Assembly (NCBI RefSeq): GCF_014641495.1
Contig: NZ_BMHV01000006.1
Location: 102,579 to 166,578, forward strand
DNA from: Terasakiella brassicae
Lineage (GTDB): Bacteria > Pseudomonadota > Alphaproteobacteria > Rhodospirillales > Terasakiellaceae
Direction of reading: 5' to 3'
DNA length: 64,000 bases
Every line of letters begins with the position of its first letter. Position 1 is the stretch's first letter. The notes under the pieces were generated by a model. The model searched no databases. It was given only the letters and a program-made list of their open reading frames with translations, and was not told where the DNA came from. Made by a program: the position numbers and the translations under genes. Shown here piece by piece: positions 47,569 through 57,624 of this stretch.

Positions 47569-48177
47569 TTAAATTTCATCCATAGATTTCCAGCGGGGCT
47601 GGCTTTTCACCCGTTCAATCCAGGCTCGTACATGGGGATAATTGTTCAGATCAAACCCACCTTGATAGGCCACATGGGTGTAGGCAAATAAGGCAATATC
47701 AGCAATGGAATAACGTTCCGCTACAAAGAACGTTTTGTCTTTAAGATGGTTTTCCATCATATCCAGTGCACCGTAGCCCTTTTCCCACAATTGCGGCAGG
47801 CGTGGATCTTCTTTTTCTGTTTTGCCCAGATAATGCATGGCATAACGGGCCACCGCGATTGCGGGTTCGTGGCTGTATTGTTCCCAGAACAGCCATTGAA
47901 ACATGAGCGATTTATCAAAATGATCCATTGGCATATATTGGGTTTCATCGGCGAAATGCAGCAAAATCGCGTTGGATTCTGAGAGAACCATGCCCTCATC
48001 CAATATCATTGTCGGGACTTTGCCCAACGGGTTAATGGCTCTGAATTCAGGTGTGCGGCATCCATCACCGGCGACATCGACCTCGATAATATCAAGATCA
48101 TAGCCAAGTTGATGCATCAGCAAGCGCACTTTATAGCAATTGCCGGAACCCTGATCGGAATAAAGGGTCAGTGTCAT
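47569..48177 (-). CDS. Glutathione S-transferase family protein
   Basis: A 202-residue soluble protein with the thioredoxin-like N-domain (LTLYSDQGSGNCYKVRLLMHQLG, then NPLGKVPTMILDEGMVLSESNAIL, which holds the glutathione cis-Pro and ES motif) and a helical C-domain (FVAERYSIADIALFAYTHVA). The early SGNCYK places Cys/Ser near the usual catalytic position. ATG 48177 is the family start; the 51 codons upstream overlap the end of hisB's spacer and are not needed. It lies inside the his cluster, for no known reason. Confidence 0.9.
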   Translation of the reverse strand: MTLTLYSDQGSGNCYKVRLLMHQLGYDLDIIEVDVAGDGCRTPEFRAINPLGKVPTMILDEGMVLSESNAILLHFADETQYMPMDHFDKSLMFQWLFWEQYSHEPAIAVARYAMHYLGKTEKEDPRLPQLWEKGYGALDMMENHLKDKTFFVAERYSIADIALFAYTHVAYQGGFDLNNYPHVRAWIERVKSQPRWKSMDEI

Positions 48178-48202
48178 GGGGTGATAACCTCCCAATTCTA
48201 TG

Positions 48203-48790
48203 TTAAAGCGCGCCTTTGGTGCTGGGGATTGCGTCAGATTTACGCGGGTCGATTTCAACGGCTTTGCGTAATGCACGGGCCAAGGCCTTGAAACAGGCTT
48301 CGGCGATATGGTGGTTGTTATCGCCGTCAATCATGGCCACGTTCATGCTGACCCCACCCTTGAAAGCAAAGGACTGGAAGAAATGTTGAAACATTTCCGT
48401 ATCCAGTTCGCCCAAGCGGTCCTGGGTGAAATCAACTTTCCAGACCAGATAGGGACGGTTGGACAGATCCAGCGCGCAACGCACCAGTGTTTCGTCCATC
48501 GGGATATATTCACTGCCGTAACGCGTGATGCCTTTGCGATCCCCCAACGCTTGGGAAAAAGCTTCACCTAGGGCCAGCGCCACATCTTCGACCGTATGGT
48601 GGGCATCGATATGCAGATCACCTGTGCAACGGATTTTCAGATCAATCAGACCGTGACGGGACAGTTGTTCCAGCATATGATCGAAAAATCCGATCCCGGT
48701 TTGAATATCATACTCGCCGCTGCCGTCCAGGTTCAGTTCAACGGCAATATCGGTTTCGGCGGTCTTTCGCGCGACGGATGCAGTGCGCAT
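48203..48790 (-). CDS. hisB: Imidazoleglycerol-phosphate dehydratase
   Basis: A 195-residue manganese enzyme for the sixth step of histidine synthesis, single-domain form. Diagnostic parts are [28 protein letters not shown] (first metal-binding HHxxE) and [19 protein letters not shown] (second). First his gene of the cluster. It is divergent from hslV with 189 bases between the starts. Confidence 0.97.
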   Translation of the reverse strand: MRTASVARKTAETDIAVELNLDGSGEYDIQTGIGFFDHMLEQLSRHGLIDLKIRCTGDLHIDAHHTVEDVALALGEAFSQALGDRKGITRYGSEYIPMDETLVRCALDLSNRPYLVWKVDFTQDRLGELDTEMFQHFFQSFAFKGGVSMNVAMIDGDNNHHIAEACFKALARALRKAVEIDPRKSDAIPSTKGAL

Positions 48791-48916
48791 GGTCTTTGAT
48801 CTCCACGACTTAATAAAAATTGGATATGGAACGCTTATACACCAAAATCCTTAAGGGTTAATGAGTTTATTTGTGAAAACACGAACGAAAATATGAAGGT
48901 CTAAAAAGAGGCAAGA

Positions 48917-48946
48917 CTTGACAAAACGGTCAAATCCGGCCAAATC
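48917..48946 (+). promoter_or_regulatory. Candidate heat-shock (RpoH-like) promoter of hslVU
   Basis: CTTGAC (48917-48922), 17-base spacer, CCAAATC (48940-48946), about 33 bases before the hslV start. CTTGAC-type -35 boxes are typical of alphaproteobacterial RpoH promoters; the -10 match is weak. Inference from sequence and gene function. Confidence 0.4.
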
Positions 48947-48979
48947 CGCAAGCATGTAATCAAAAAACGGGATAATTCC

Positions 48980-49531
48980 ATGTCACAAGATCACAAGTTC
49001 CCCGGTTGGCGCGGAACGACTATTCTTTCCATTCGAAAAGGCGACGAGGTCGTTATTGCCGGTGACGGTCAGGTCAGTCTGGGCCAGACGGTCTTAAAAG
49101 GCAATGCCCGCAAAGTTCGCCGTTTGGCCGGGGGTAAGGTCATCGTCGGTTTTGCCGGTGCAACGGCGGATGCCTTTACCTTGTTTGAACGATTGGAAGG
49201 CAAGCTGGAACAATATCCCAACCAGTTGACGCGCGCCTGCGTGGAAATGGCCAAAGACTGGCGCACGGACCGTTATTTGCGCAAGCTGGAAGCCATGATG
49301 ATTGTGGTGGATAAAGATGTTTCCCTCGTTTTGACCGGAACCGGCGATGTGTTGGAACCCGAAGACGGGGTGATTGCCATTGGATCTGGCGGAAATTACG
49401 CCTTATCGGCTGCGCGTGCGCTGGTGGACCGCGAAGATCTGAGCGTAGAAGAAATGGCGCGCAAAGCGATGGGCATTGCGGCAGACATTTGCGTTTATAC
49501 CAATAACAACCTGACTGTAGAGACTCTGTAA
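48980..49531 (+). CDS. hslV: ATP-dependent protease subunit HslV
   Basis: A 183-residue proteasome-like peptidase that forms a two-ring dodecamer with HslU caps. The mature catalytic Thr is expected at [23 protein letters not shown] after removal of the first 12 residues; GNARKVRRL and [14 protein letters not shown] are further family marks. A short pro-segment of this size is normal in alphaproteobacteria. It is followed after 3 bases by hslU. Confidence 0.97.
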   Translation: MSQDHKFPGWRGTTILSIRKGDEVVIAGDGQVSLGQTVLKGNARKVRRLAGGKVIVGFAGATADAFTLFERLEGKLEQYPNQLTRACVEMAKDWRTDRYLRKLEAMMIVVDKDVSLVLTGTGDVLEPEDGVIAIGSGGNYALSAARALVDREDLSVEEMARKAMGIAADICVYTNNNLTVETL

Positions 49532-49534
49532 ATT

Positions 49535-50845
49535 ATGACAAACTTCAGCCCTCGTGAAATTGTTTCGGAACTAGATCGTTTTATTATTGGTCAAAAAAAT
49601 GCCAAGCGCGCTGTTGCTGTTGCCTTGCGCTCGCGCTGGCGCCGTCAGCAATTGGAAAACCCCATGCGCGACGAAGTTTTGCCAAAAAATATTTTGATGA
49701 TCGGCCCGACCGGTGTCGGGAAAACCGAAATAGCCCGCCGCCTTGCCAAGCTGGCACAAGCCCCGTTTATCAAGGTGGAAGCCACCAAATTTACCGAAGT
49801 CGGTTATGTCGGGCGCGATGTGGAACAAATGATCCGCGATCTGGTCGAAAGCGCCATTCATATCGTTTCCGAAAAGATGAAAAAAGAGGTTCGGGCCAAG
49901 GCGGAAATCGCCGCAGAAGAACGTGTTTTGGATGCATTGGTGGGCGATAGTGCTTCGGCTGAAACGCGTCAGAAATTCCGTGTGATGCTGCGCGAAGGCA
50001 AGCTGGATGATCGCGAGATCGAGTTGGAATTGGCCGATAATTCATCCCTGTCCATGCCGACAATGGATATCCCCGGTATGCCCGGTGCACAAATGGGCAT
50101 GTTGAATTTAGGCGATATGTTTGGCGATGCTTTTGGCGGTCGTCGTAAAAAACGCAAAGTGACAGTTGAAGACAGTTACGGCCTGTTGCTGGATGAAGAA
50201 GCCGATAAATTGCTGGATAACGATAAAGTCGTCAGTGAAGCCCTGCATTCTGTTGAGAATAACGGGATCGTCTTTATTGATGAGATTGATAAGATCACGA
50301 CACGTTCGGACAAGGCGGGTGCGGATGTGTCTCGTGAAGGCGTACAGCGCGACTTGCTGCCCATGTTGGAAGGCACGACGGTGACCACCAAACACGGCAC
50401 AGTCAAAACCGATCATATCCTGTTTATTGCCTCCGGTGCGTTTCATGTGGCCAAACCGAGTGATTTGTTACCGGAATTACAAGGTCGTCTGCCCAACCGT
50501 GTCGAATTGTCGGCTTTGACACAGGAAGATTTCAAACGCATTTTGACGGAACCGGAAGCCAGCTTGATCAAGCAATATGTGGCATTGATCGGGACCGAAG
50601 ATGTCACCTTGGAATTTGATGACGGTGCAATTGATGAAATTGCAACGCAAGCGGCAGAGATTAACCAGAATGTGGAAAATATCGGGGCACGCCGCCTGCA
50701 TACCGTTCTGGAACGTCTGTTGGAAGAAATCAGTTTCACGGCAACGGACCGCAGTGGCGAGACAATTATTATCACGCGTGACATGGTGAAGGAAAGCGTG
50801 GGTGAATTGGCAAAAGATACCGATCTTTCCAAGTTCATTCTGTAA
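49535..50845 (+). CDS. hslU: ATP-dependent protease ATPase subunit HslU
   Basis: A 436-residue AAA+ unfoldase. Walker A is [13 protein letters not shown] near residue 60, followed by [18 protein letters not shown]. An I-domain covers about residues 110-230. Walker B is [11 protein letters not shown] near 250, and the C-terminal [17 protein letters not shown] has the sensor region. It recognises and threads proteins into HslV. Full length, intact. Confidence 0.97.
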   Translation: MTNFSPREIVSELDRFIIGQKNAKRAVAVALRSRWRRQQLENPMRDEVLPKNILMIGPTGVGKTEIARRLAKLAQAPFIKVEATKFTEVGYVGRDVEQMIRDLVESAIHIVSEKMKKEVRAKAEIAAEERVLDALVGDSASAETRQKFRVMLREGKLDDREIELELADNSSLSMPTMDIPGMPGAQMGMLNLGDMFGDAFGGRRKKRKVTVEDSYGLLLDEEADKLLDNDKVVSEALHSVENNGIVFIDEIDKITTRSDKAGADVSREGVQRDLLPMLEGTTVTTKHGTVKTDHILFIASGAFHVAKPSDLLPELQGRLPNRVELSALTQEDFKRILTEPEASLIKQYVALIGTEDVTLEFDDGAIDEIATQAAEINQNVENIGARRLHTVLERLLEEISFTATDRSGETIIITRDMVKESVGELAKDTDLSKFIL

Positions 50846-50858
50846 TCGTTATGATAAA

Positions 50859-50889
50859 GGAGCCGCTGTCTTGTGCATCGGCCCTTTTT
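50859..50889 (+). terminator. Probable terminator of hslVU
   Basis: GGAGCCG / CGGCCC stem with one mismatch and a 13-base loop, then TTTTTC. It sits just after hslU and before the convergent tsaD stop. Weak stem, hence moderate confidence. Confidence 0.45.
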
Positions 50890-50899
50890 CATTTGTGTT

Positions 50900-51976
50900 T
50901 TACGCTTTTTTCCCTCCGGCATAAGCCGCTTTGGGGGCATCCGGGTCCAGGGGCCAGCGTGGGCGCGGGGCAAAATCCAGTGTGTCGCGTTGTCCAGCCT
51001 TGAAAGCCTCCAGTCCAGCCCAGGCGATCATGGCCCCATTGTCTGTGCATAATTTTAAAGGCGGGGCGACCATTGCCATTTTATGTTTGTCACACATTTG
51101 GCTCAGGCGTTCGCGAATGGCCTTGTTAGCAGCAACGCCCCCGGCAACCACCAGCGTATTTCCGCTTGGATAATCGTGTTTAAACATTTTAATGGCACGT
51201 GTGCAGCGATCAACCAGTGTGTCAGCGGCTGCCATTTGAAAAGCCGCGCACAGATCGTTTAAATCTTCGTCTTTGAACGGGCCGGGGGGCAGTTTTTCTG
51301 CGGTTTGGCGTACAGCGGTTTTCAGGCCGGAAAAGGAAAAATCACAACCCGGTTTGCCTTTCATGGGGCGTGGCAGGTTGAAACGTTCAGGATTTTCAGA
51401 CAAGGCGGCAGCCTTTTCCACATGGGGACCACCGGGATAACCCAATCCCAATAGTTTGGCGGATTTATCAAAGGCTTCGCCCAATGCGTCATCAATGGTG
51501 GTGCCCAGACGTTTATATTTACCGATGCCTTCCACGGACAGAAGCTGACAATGCCCGCCGGATACCAGCAATAAAAGATAGGGAAATTCAACCTGTTCGC
51601 TGAGCCGTACGGTGAGGGCGTGACCTTCGAGATGGTTAACGGCGACAAAAGGCTTGTTATGAGTAAGGGCAATGGCTTTGGCGGTCATCACCCCGACAAT
51701 GACCCCGCCGATCAGACCCGGCCCACCCGTTGCGGCGACACAATCGAGATCGTCAAAGGAAACACCGGCTTCACGCATGGCTTCATCAACAATGCGGTCG
51801 ATATGGTCCAAGTGGGAACGTGCGGCAATTTCCGGGACAACCCCGCCATAAGGACGATGTTCATCCAGTTGGGATAAAACCACGTTGGATAGAATGCGTG
51901 CGTCTCCATTGGCCTGATCGGTCACAACGGAGGCAGCGGTTTCATCGCAGCTTGTTTCAATGCCCAGCACTATCAT
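50900..51976 (-). CDS. tsaD: tRNA N6-threonylcarbamoyladenosine transferase TsaD
   Basis: A 358-residue ASKHA-fold enzyme that, with TsaB/TsaE, adds the t6A37 modification to ANN-decoding tRNAs. It has [14 protein letters not shown] at the start, the metal site AVNHLEGHA near residue 112, [11 protein letters not shown], and [16 protein letters not shown]. Length is normal. It is divergent from hemC. In many alphaproteobacteria gpsA follows it, but here hslU lies at its 3' side and gpsA is elsewhere. Confidence 0.96.
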   Translation of the reverse strand: MIVLGIETSCDETAASVVTDQANGDARILSNVVLSQLDEHRPYGGVVPEIAARSHLDHIDRIVDEAMREAGVSFDDLDCVAATGGPGLIGGVIVGVMTAKAIALTHNKPFVAVNHLEGHALTVRLSEQVEFPYLLLLVSGGHCQLLSVEGIGKYKRLGTTIDDALGEAFDKSAKLLGLGYPGGPHVEKAAALSENPERFNLPRPMKGKPGCDFSFSGLKTAVRQTAEKLPPGPFKDEDLNDLCAAFQMAAADTLVDRCTRAIKMFKHDYPSGNTLVVAGGVAANKAIRERLSQMCDKHKMAMVAPPLKLCTDNGAMIAWAGLEAFKAGQRDTLDFAPRPRWPLDPDAPKAAYAGGKKA

Positions 51977-52112
51977 CGAAAAACAATCCTTTATGGTTTT
52001 GTTGTTCGCCCGTTTTAGCCCTCGCCCGCTTAAAAGACAAATGGCTTTTGACCAAACACAGGGTTTTTAGATGTAAAAAGAATTATGGATTTTACATGAT
52101 TTTTTGTCTTAA

Positions 52113-53135
<1,023 letters not shown>

Positions 53136-53189
53136 TACACTCCCCGATAACGAGTTTTTGACTCAAATGGGGATTGAAAGGGGTTTAGC

Positions 53190-55211
53190 ATGCGTTTGTT
53201 GGTCACGCGTCCGAAAGAAGATGCCGCGTCCCTCGTTACGCTTTTAAAGGAAAAAGGGCATGAAGCCGTCCTTTTTCCTCTGCTGGAAATTGTGGCGCAG
53301 CCGGACGGGGAAAAGCAGCTTAAAGATTATAAAGTATCTGATATTCAAGCCCTGTTGGTTACCAGTGCCAACGGGGTGCGTGCGTTTGCACAAGTTGATA
53401 AACGCCGTTCTTTTCATGTCTTGGCCGTGGGGGCAGCGTCAGCCGAAGCGGCACGTGAAGCTGGTTTTAAACATGTGGATAGTGCCGAAGGCGATGTTAT
53501 TTCCTTGGAAAAGTTGGTTCGTGAAAAATGTAAGCCAGAAAAAGGAAAGTTGTTACATATCGCGGGTTCCAGTGTTGCCGGGGATTTAAAGGGTCTGCTT
53601 GAAAAAGATGGATTCGATTTTGATCGGGCCGTTTTATATCGCGCCGATAAAGTTACAGGGTTTAGCGATCCGTTAAAAGCAGAGATCAAAGCCGGAAAGA
53701 TTGACGGTGTTTTGCTGTATTCACCACGTACAGCCGCCTCTTTTGCCGAGCTGATTGAACAAGACGGTTTGAAAAATGACATAAAAAACATGCTCGCCTA
53801 TGGACTTAGCGAGGCGGTTGCGTCAAAAATCAAACATCTGGCATTTAAAGATATAAAAATTGCGGCCACGCCGGACCAGGAGGCCTTGCTCAAAATCATT
53901 CGTGAACCCGAGGATGAGAAGATGACTGAGAAAAAAGACGATAAGAAAGCAACTGATCCGAAGGTGATCGATGTCAAAGCCGAAGAGGTAAAAATTAAAG
54001 AAACGGCTCAAAAACCAGAGACACCAAAAGAAAACACAACAAAGCCGGATGAAAAAAATAAACCGGGCGCGGCCTCTAAAGATGGCAAAACACCGCCTAA
54101 ACCAGAAGACCCGGTTGAAAAAGCACTGAATGCGAAAAAAAATGAGCCAGTGAAAAAGAAAGGGTCATTCAAGACCAAAGCGATTGCGGCCGGTGTTTTG
54201 ATTTTGGCGGCTGGTGGGGCGGGGGCCTATTTCACGCAAAACATGTGGGTACCGAAAATCAAAGCCCAGATTGCCGAGACATTGAATATTGAAACAGCTT
54301 CGGCTCAGGCGCAAGTGTCGGCTGAAGATATACAAGCCCTTGTGGGTCGGATAGAGGCTTTGGAAAATAAGCCTGCACCTTCTGTACAATCAGTTGATGT
54401 TCAACCTTTGCTGGATCGCATTGTGGAACTTGAAAACAGCCTTAACAGTTTGAAAGAAAACGTTTCAACTATTCAAATTGGTAATGGTAGCGAAGAAAAA
54501 TTAGCAGAATTTAAAGAGTTGGCCGCTCGTCTGGAAGCGGTAGAAGGCAGTGAGCCTCAGGATTTAACCCCCTTGCAGGAAGAAACCCAACGCCTCAACC
54601 AACTGGTGCAGGAATTGAATGTTCGCCTAAGTGATGTGGAAGTCGCACGGATTGAAGCACGCAGCAGCGGGGAAAATGCCCAAGCCCTGATTGCGGGGTT
54701 AAGCGTCTTGCGCCAACGTTTGCAAACCTCCACCCCTTATCGTGCAGAATTACAAGCTTTGAGCGTTTTGGCCCAAGGTGATGTGGTTTTGGAAGAAGCT
54801 GTGCAGAAATTGCAGGATCATGCAGAAACAGGTCTGGCGTCTTATAGTTCCCTGCAGGCTTCATTTGAAAAAACCGCCAATGAGATTGTGCGCGCCAGTG
54901 CCGTGCCTGAAAGTGCCGGATGGGTCGAACAGACGGTGAAAAATATTACGTCTTTGGTGACGATTCGCAACGCACCGGGCAATCTGAACGGCGAAGGCCC
55001 GCTGGGGATTGTTGCGCGTGCTGAACATAATGTGCGCGCTGGCGATTTTACCGGGGCGATTGGGGAATTGCGTCAGTTGCAAGGTAAGCCGTTGGAGGCT
55101 GCAACCCCGTGGATTGATGCGGTGGATGCCCGCCTAAAGGGTGATGAAACCCTGTCGCTGATCCAAGCCCATATCTTGTCCTTACTGGCAACAGCAGGGG
55201 GACAGGGATAA
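53190..55211 (+). CDS. hemD-mic60: Fused uroporphyrinogen-III synthase (HemD) and Mic60/mitofilin-like protein
   Basis: One uninterrupted frame of 673 residues. Residues 1-240 are HemD (RLLVTRPKEDAASLV, LLVTSANGVRAFA, LLYSPRTAASFAELI, IAATPDQEALLKII), which closes the tetrapyrrole ring. Residues 245-325 are a Lys/Glu/Pro-rich linker, 330-348 a membrane helix, 375-500 coiled coil, and 500-673 a mitofilin-like C-terminal domain, facing the periplasm. In relatives hemD and mic60 are usually separate neighbours. Met245 (ATG 53922) begins MTEKKDDKK and has AGGA seven bases ahead, so a free Mic60 could also be made by internal initiation. It overlaps hemY by one base. Confidence 0.85.
   Translation: MRLLVTRPKEDAASLVTLLKEKGHEAVLFPLLEIVAQPDGEKQLKDYKVSDIQALLVTSANGVRAFAQVDKRRSFHVLAVGAASAEAAREAGFKHVDSAEGDVISLEKLVREKCKPEKGKLLHIAGSSVAGDLKGLLEKDGFDFDRAVLYRADKVTGFSDPLKAEIKAGKIDGVLLYSPRTAASFAELIEQDGLKNDIKNMLAYGLSEAVASKIKHLAFKDIKIAATPDQEALLKIIREPEDEKMTEKKDDKKATDPKVIDVKAEEVKIKETAQKPETPKENTTKPDEKNKPGAASKDGKTPPKPEDPVEKALNAKKNEPVKKKGSFKTKAIAAGVLILAAGGAGAYFTQNMWVPKIKAQIAETLNIETASAQAQVSAEDIQALVGRIEALENKPAPSVQSVDVQPLLDRIVELENSLNSLKENVSTIQIGNGSEEKLAEFKELAARLEAVEGSEPQDLTPLQEETQRLNQLVQELNVRLSDVEVARIEARSSGENAQALIAGLSVLRQRLQTSTPYRAELQALSVLAQGDVVLEEAVQKLQDHAETGLASYSSLQASFEKTANEIVRASAVPESAGWVEQTVKNITSLVTIRNAPGNLNGEGPLGIVARAEHNVRAGDFTGAIGELRQLQGKPLEAATPWIDAVDARLKGDETLSLIQAHILSLLATAGGQG
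53911..53924 (+). promoter_or_regulatory. Internal ribosome-binding site and start for a Mic60-only product
   Basis: AGGA (53911-53914), 7-base spacer, ATG at 53922 in the same frame as hemD. The site matches a good Shine-Dalgarno distance and marks the junction where the mic60 N-terminus (MTEKKDDKKATD) would normally begin. It may be a relic of separate genes or still active. Confidence 0.55.
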
Positions 55212-56557
55212 TGTTTAGCCGCATTGTTAAATATATTGTGTTGCTGCTGGTGCTGGTGGCAATCGGGATTTGGTTTGCCGAAAATCCCGGTCATGTTTCC
55301 ATTGAATGGCAGGGTTTGATTGTTGATGTGCCGATTATTCTGGCCTTGATTGCGACCTTGATTATCATCGGGGTCTGTGCCCTGATCTATCGCGCTTGGC
55401 TGTTTATGCGCCGCAGTCCCAAGGCATTTGGCAGTTATCGAAAAGAGCAGCGCACCCATAAAGGATATGACGCTCTGACCAAAGGCATGGTTGCGGTTGC
55501 CGCCGGTGATACGCAGGAAGCGCGCAAACATGCCCGTAAAGCAGACAGTCTTTTGGAAGACCCGTCCTTGACCATGTTGTTATCGGCGCAAGCCGCCCAG
55601 TTGGAAGGCGATGACAAGGCCGCGACCCGTTTCTTTGATGAAATGTCGCAAACCAAGGGGATGGAATTTTTGGGTTTGCGCGGTTTGTTGAATCAGGCCA
55701 TTTCGCGCGGTGATAACGAAGAAGCCTTGAAACTGGCCAAACAGATGTATCGTTTAAAACCGAAAACCGAATGGTTGTCGCGCAATCTGTTTGAACTGCA
55801 ACTGGAAAAAGCACAATGGGCAGAAGCCGAAAATACCTTGGCTGGATTAATCAAGAATAAGCAGGTTGATGGGGATAAAGGCATTCGTCAAAAAGCCGTC
55901 TTGATGGTGGAGCGTGCCAAACAGGCCGAAGCTGAAAACCAGATGGAAGCCGCCATAAAATTGCTGGGTCAGGCCTTGAAACTGGATAGCACTTTGATCC
56001 CGGCCGCGCAGGAATTGGCCCGTTTGTTGGCAAAAACCAATAAGACCCGCAAGGCGATTAATGTGATCGAAGAAATGTGGATGCGCAATCCTCACCCTGC
56101 GCTTTATGATCTTTATCAGGATTTACAGGGGGAACCGGATGCCTTGAAACGGGTTCGTCTGGCGGAAAAATTGGCAGGCAAATACCGTCAGCATGTGGAA
56201 AGCCGTGTGATTATCGCACGTGCCGCCCTTGAGGCACAGCTTTGGGGGGAAGCGCGTGACGAGTTGGAAACCTTGTTGATCGAAGCCCCAAGTGCGCGTG
56301 TTTATGCCTTGATGGCCGAATTGGTTGAAACTGAAAATGGGGATCTCAGCGGGGCGCGGGAATGGCTGCGCAAAGCAACTGAAGCCCCGTCCAATCCGGC
56401 ATGGGTATGTGACAGTTGCGGGGATGTGAGTGCCCGGTGGACGGCGGTTTGTCCGAAATGTCAGGGCTTTGATACCCAGAAATGGCAGACACCCCCACAG
56501 GCCAGTGTGGCCCAGATCGAGCATCAAACAGAGGCGAACAAACCCGTCATTGTGTAA
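55211..56557 (+). CDS. hemY: HemY-like TPR membrane protein with C-terminal zinc ribbon
   Basis: A 448-residue inner-membrane protein. Two N-terminal membrane segments (about 5-25 and 40-62) carry the HemY start FAENPGHVSIEWQG. TPR-like repeats fill the rest. The tail has CDSCGDVSARWTAVCPKCQGF, a CxxC...CxxC zinc ribbon common in alphaproteobacterial HemY. The protein helps late heme synthesis or its membrane organisation; its exact activity is unresolved. Its start overlaps the stop of the fusion gene (TAATG). Confidence 0.9.
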   Translation: MFSRIVKYIVLLLVLVAIGIWFAENPGHVSIEWQGLIVDVPIILALIATLIIIGVCALIYRAWLFMRRSPKAFGSYRKEQRTHKGYDALTKGMVAVAAGDTQEARKHARKADSLLEDPSLTMLLSAQAAQLEGDDKAATRFFDEMSQTKGMEFLGLRGLLNQAISRGDNEEALKLAKQMYRLKPKTEWLSRNLFELQLEKAQWAEAENTLAGLIKNKQVDGDKGIRQKAVLMVERAKQAEAENQMEAAIKLLGQALKLDSTLIPAAQELARLLAKTNKTRKAINVIEEMWMRNPHPALYDLYQDLQGEPDALKRVRLAEKLAGKYRQHVESRVIIARAALEAQLWGEARDELETLLIEAPSARVYALMAELVETENGDLSGAREWLRKATEAPSNPAWVCDSCGDVSARWTAVCPKCQGFDTQKWQTPPQASVAQIEHQTEANKPVIV

Positions 56558-56670
56558 AGGGCGGGTTTACCCACGTTTTCATGTGAATTTACTGCGTTTA
56601 GTTAAAGACAAAGCCAAGGTGATTTGCTAAAACGATTTTTTTACCAACTGGTCAAGGATTGGACCGCACC

Positions 56671-57624
56671 ATGACGATCACACTTGCCCCGATGGAAGGG
56701 GTTGTTGACGTCCATATGCGCGATATGATGACACGCATCACCGGGTTTGATCTGTGTGTGACCGAGTTTGTGCGCGTTTCCCAAAGTGTTGCCCCGCGTG
56801 AATGGTATTTAAAATATTGCCCGGAACTGGATCAAAATAGCCATACCCCCAGCGGCACCCCCGTGCATGTGCAATTGATGGGGGGGGAAGCCGATGTCAT
56901 GGCTGAAAACGCGGCCTTTGCCGCCCATGATTTAGGGGCCATCGGCATTGATTTAAATTTTGGCTGTCCGGCGAAAACGGTCAACCGCCATATGGCGGGG
57001 GCGGCTTTGCTGCAATGGCCGGAAAAACTGTATGAAATTACATCTTCGGTCACATCTGCGTTAAACGGCGCGGTGCCTTTGAGCGCAAAAATGCGTTTGG
57101 GTTTTGAAGATAAGTCATTGGCCCTTGAAAATGCACAGGCCTTGGCAAGTGCGGGGGCTGAAAAACTGACCGTTCATGCCCGCACCAAGCTGGAAGGCTA
57201 TAAAGCACCTGCCCATTGGGAATGGATTGCCCGTATTCGCGAGGTCGTTGATATCCCGGTGGTGGCCAATGGCGAGATTTGGACGCCCGAAGATGCGCTG
57301 AAATGTCGCGAAATCAGCGGATGTGAAGATATTATGATCGGGCGCGGCGCGATTGCCCGTCCTTCGCTGGCGCGTGAGATCAAAGGCGGCGAGTTTGCCC
57401 AATGGCCGGAAGTCCTAGCGTGGCTGCAAATTTATTGTTCTTTGATGATGGATACCAAACGACCCAAATGGGGGGAAGGTCGTATGAAACAATGGATTAA
57501 ACTGTTGGGCCGGACATACCCGCAAGCCAAAGTTCTGTTTGATCAGGTGAAAGCCCTGAAAGACCCGCAGGCGATTTACAATCTGGTTGACGCACAAAAG
57601 GGTGAGGTCAAACATGTCGCCTGA
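56671..57624 (+). CDS. dusC: tRNA-dihydrouridine synthase (DusC-like)
   Basis: A 317-residue FMN enzyme reducing a tRNA D-loop uridine, probably U16. LAPMEGVVDVHMRDMM near the start, CVTEFVRVSQ, NFGCPAKTVNRHMAGAALL with the catalytic Cys, HARTKLEGYKAPAHWEWI and IPVVANGEIWTPEDA resemble E. coli DusC. ATG 56671 gives the expected MTITLAPMEGV; a TTG four codons earlier sits too close to AAGGA. The 3' end overlaps the ABC ATPase gene by 11 bases. Confidence 0.9.
   Translation: MTITLAPMEGVVDVHMRDMMTRITGFDLCVTEFVRVSQSVAPREWYLKYCPELDQNSHTPSGTPVHVQLMGGEADVMAENAAFAAHDLGAIGIDLNFGCPAKTVNRHMAGAALLQWPEKLYEITSSVTSALNGAVPLSAKMRLGFEDKSLALENAQALASAGAEKLTVHARTKLEGYKAPAHWEWIARIREVVDIPVVANGEIWTPEDALKCREISGCEDIMIGRGAIARPSLAREIKGGEFAQWPEVLAWLQIYCSLMMDTKRPKWGEGRMKQWIKLLGRTYPQAKVLFDQVKALKDPQAIYNLVDAQKGEVKHVA

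Noticed and set aside
53880..53940. Frameshift or stop between hemD and mic60
   Set aside because: The frame was followed codon by codon across 53880-53940 and stays open; TGA triplets there are out of frame. The fusion is therefore reported as seen, subject to sequencing accuracy.
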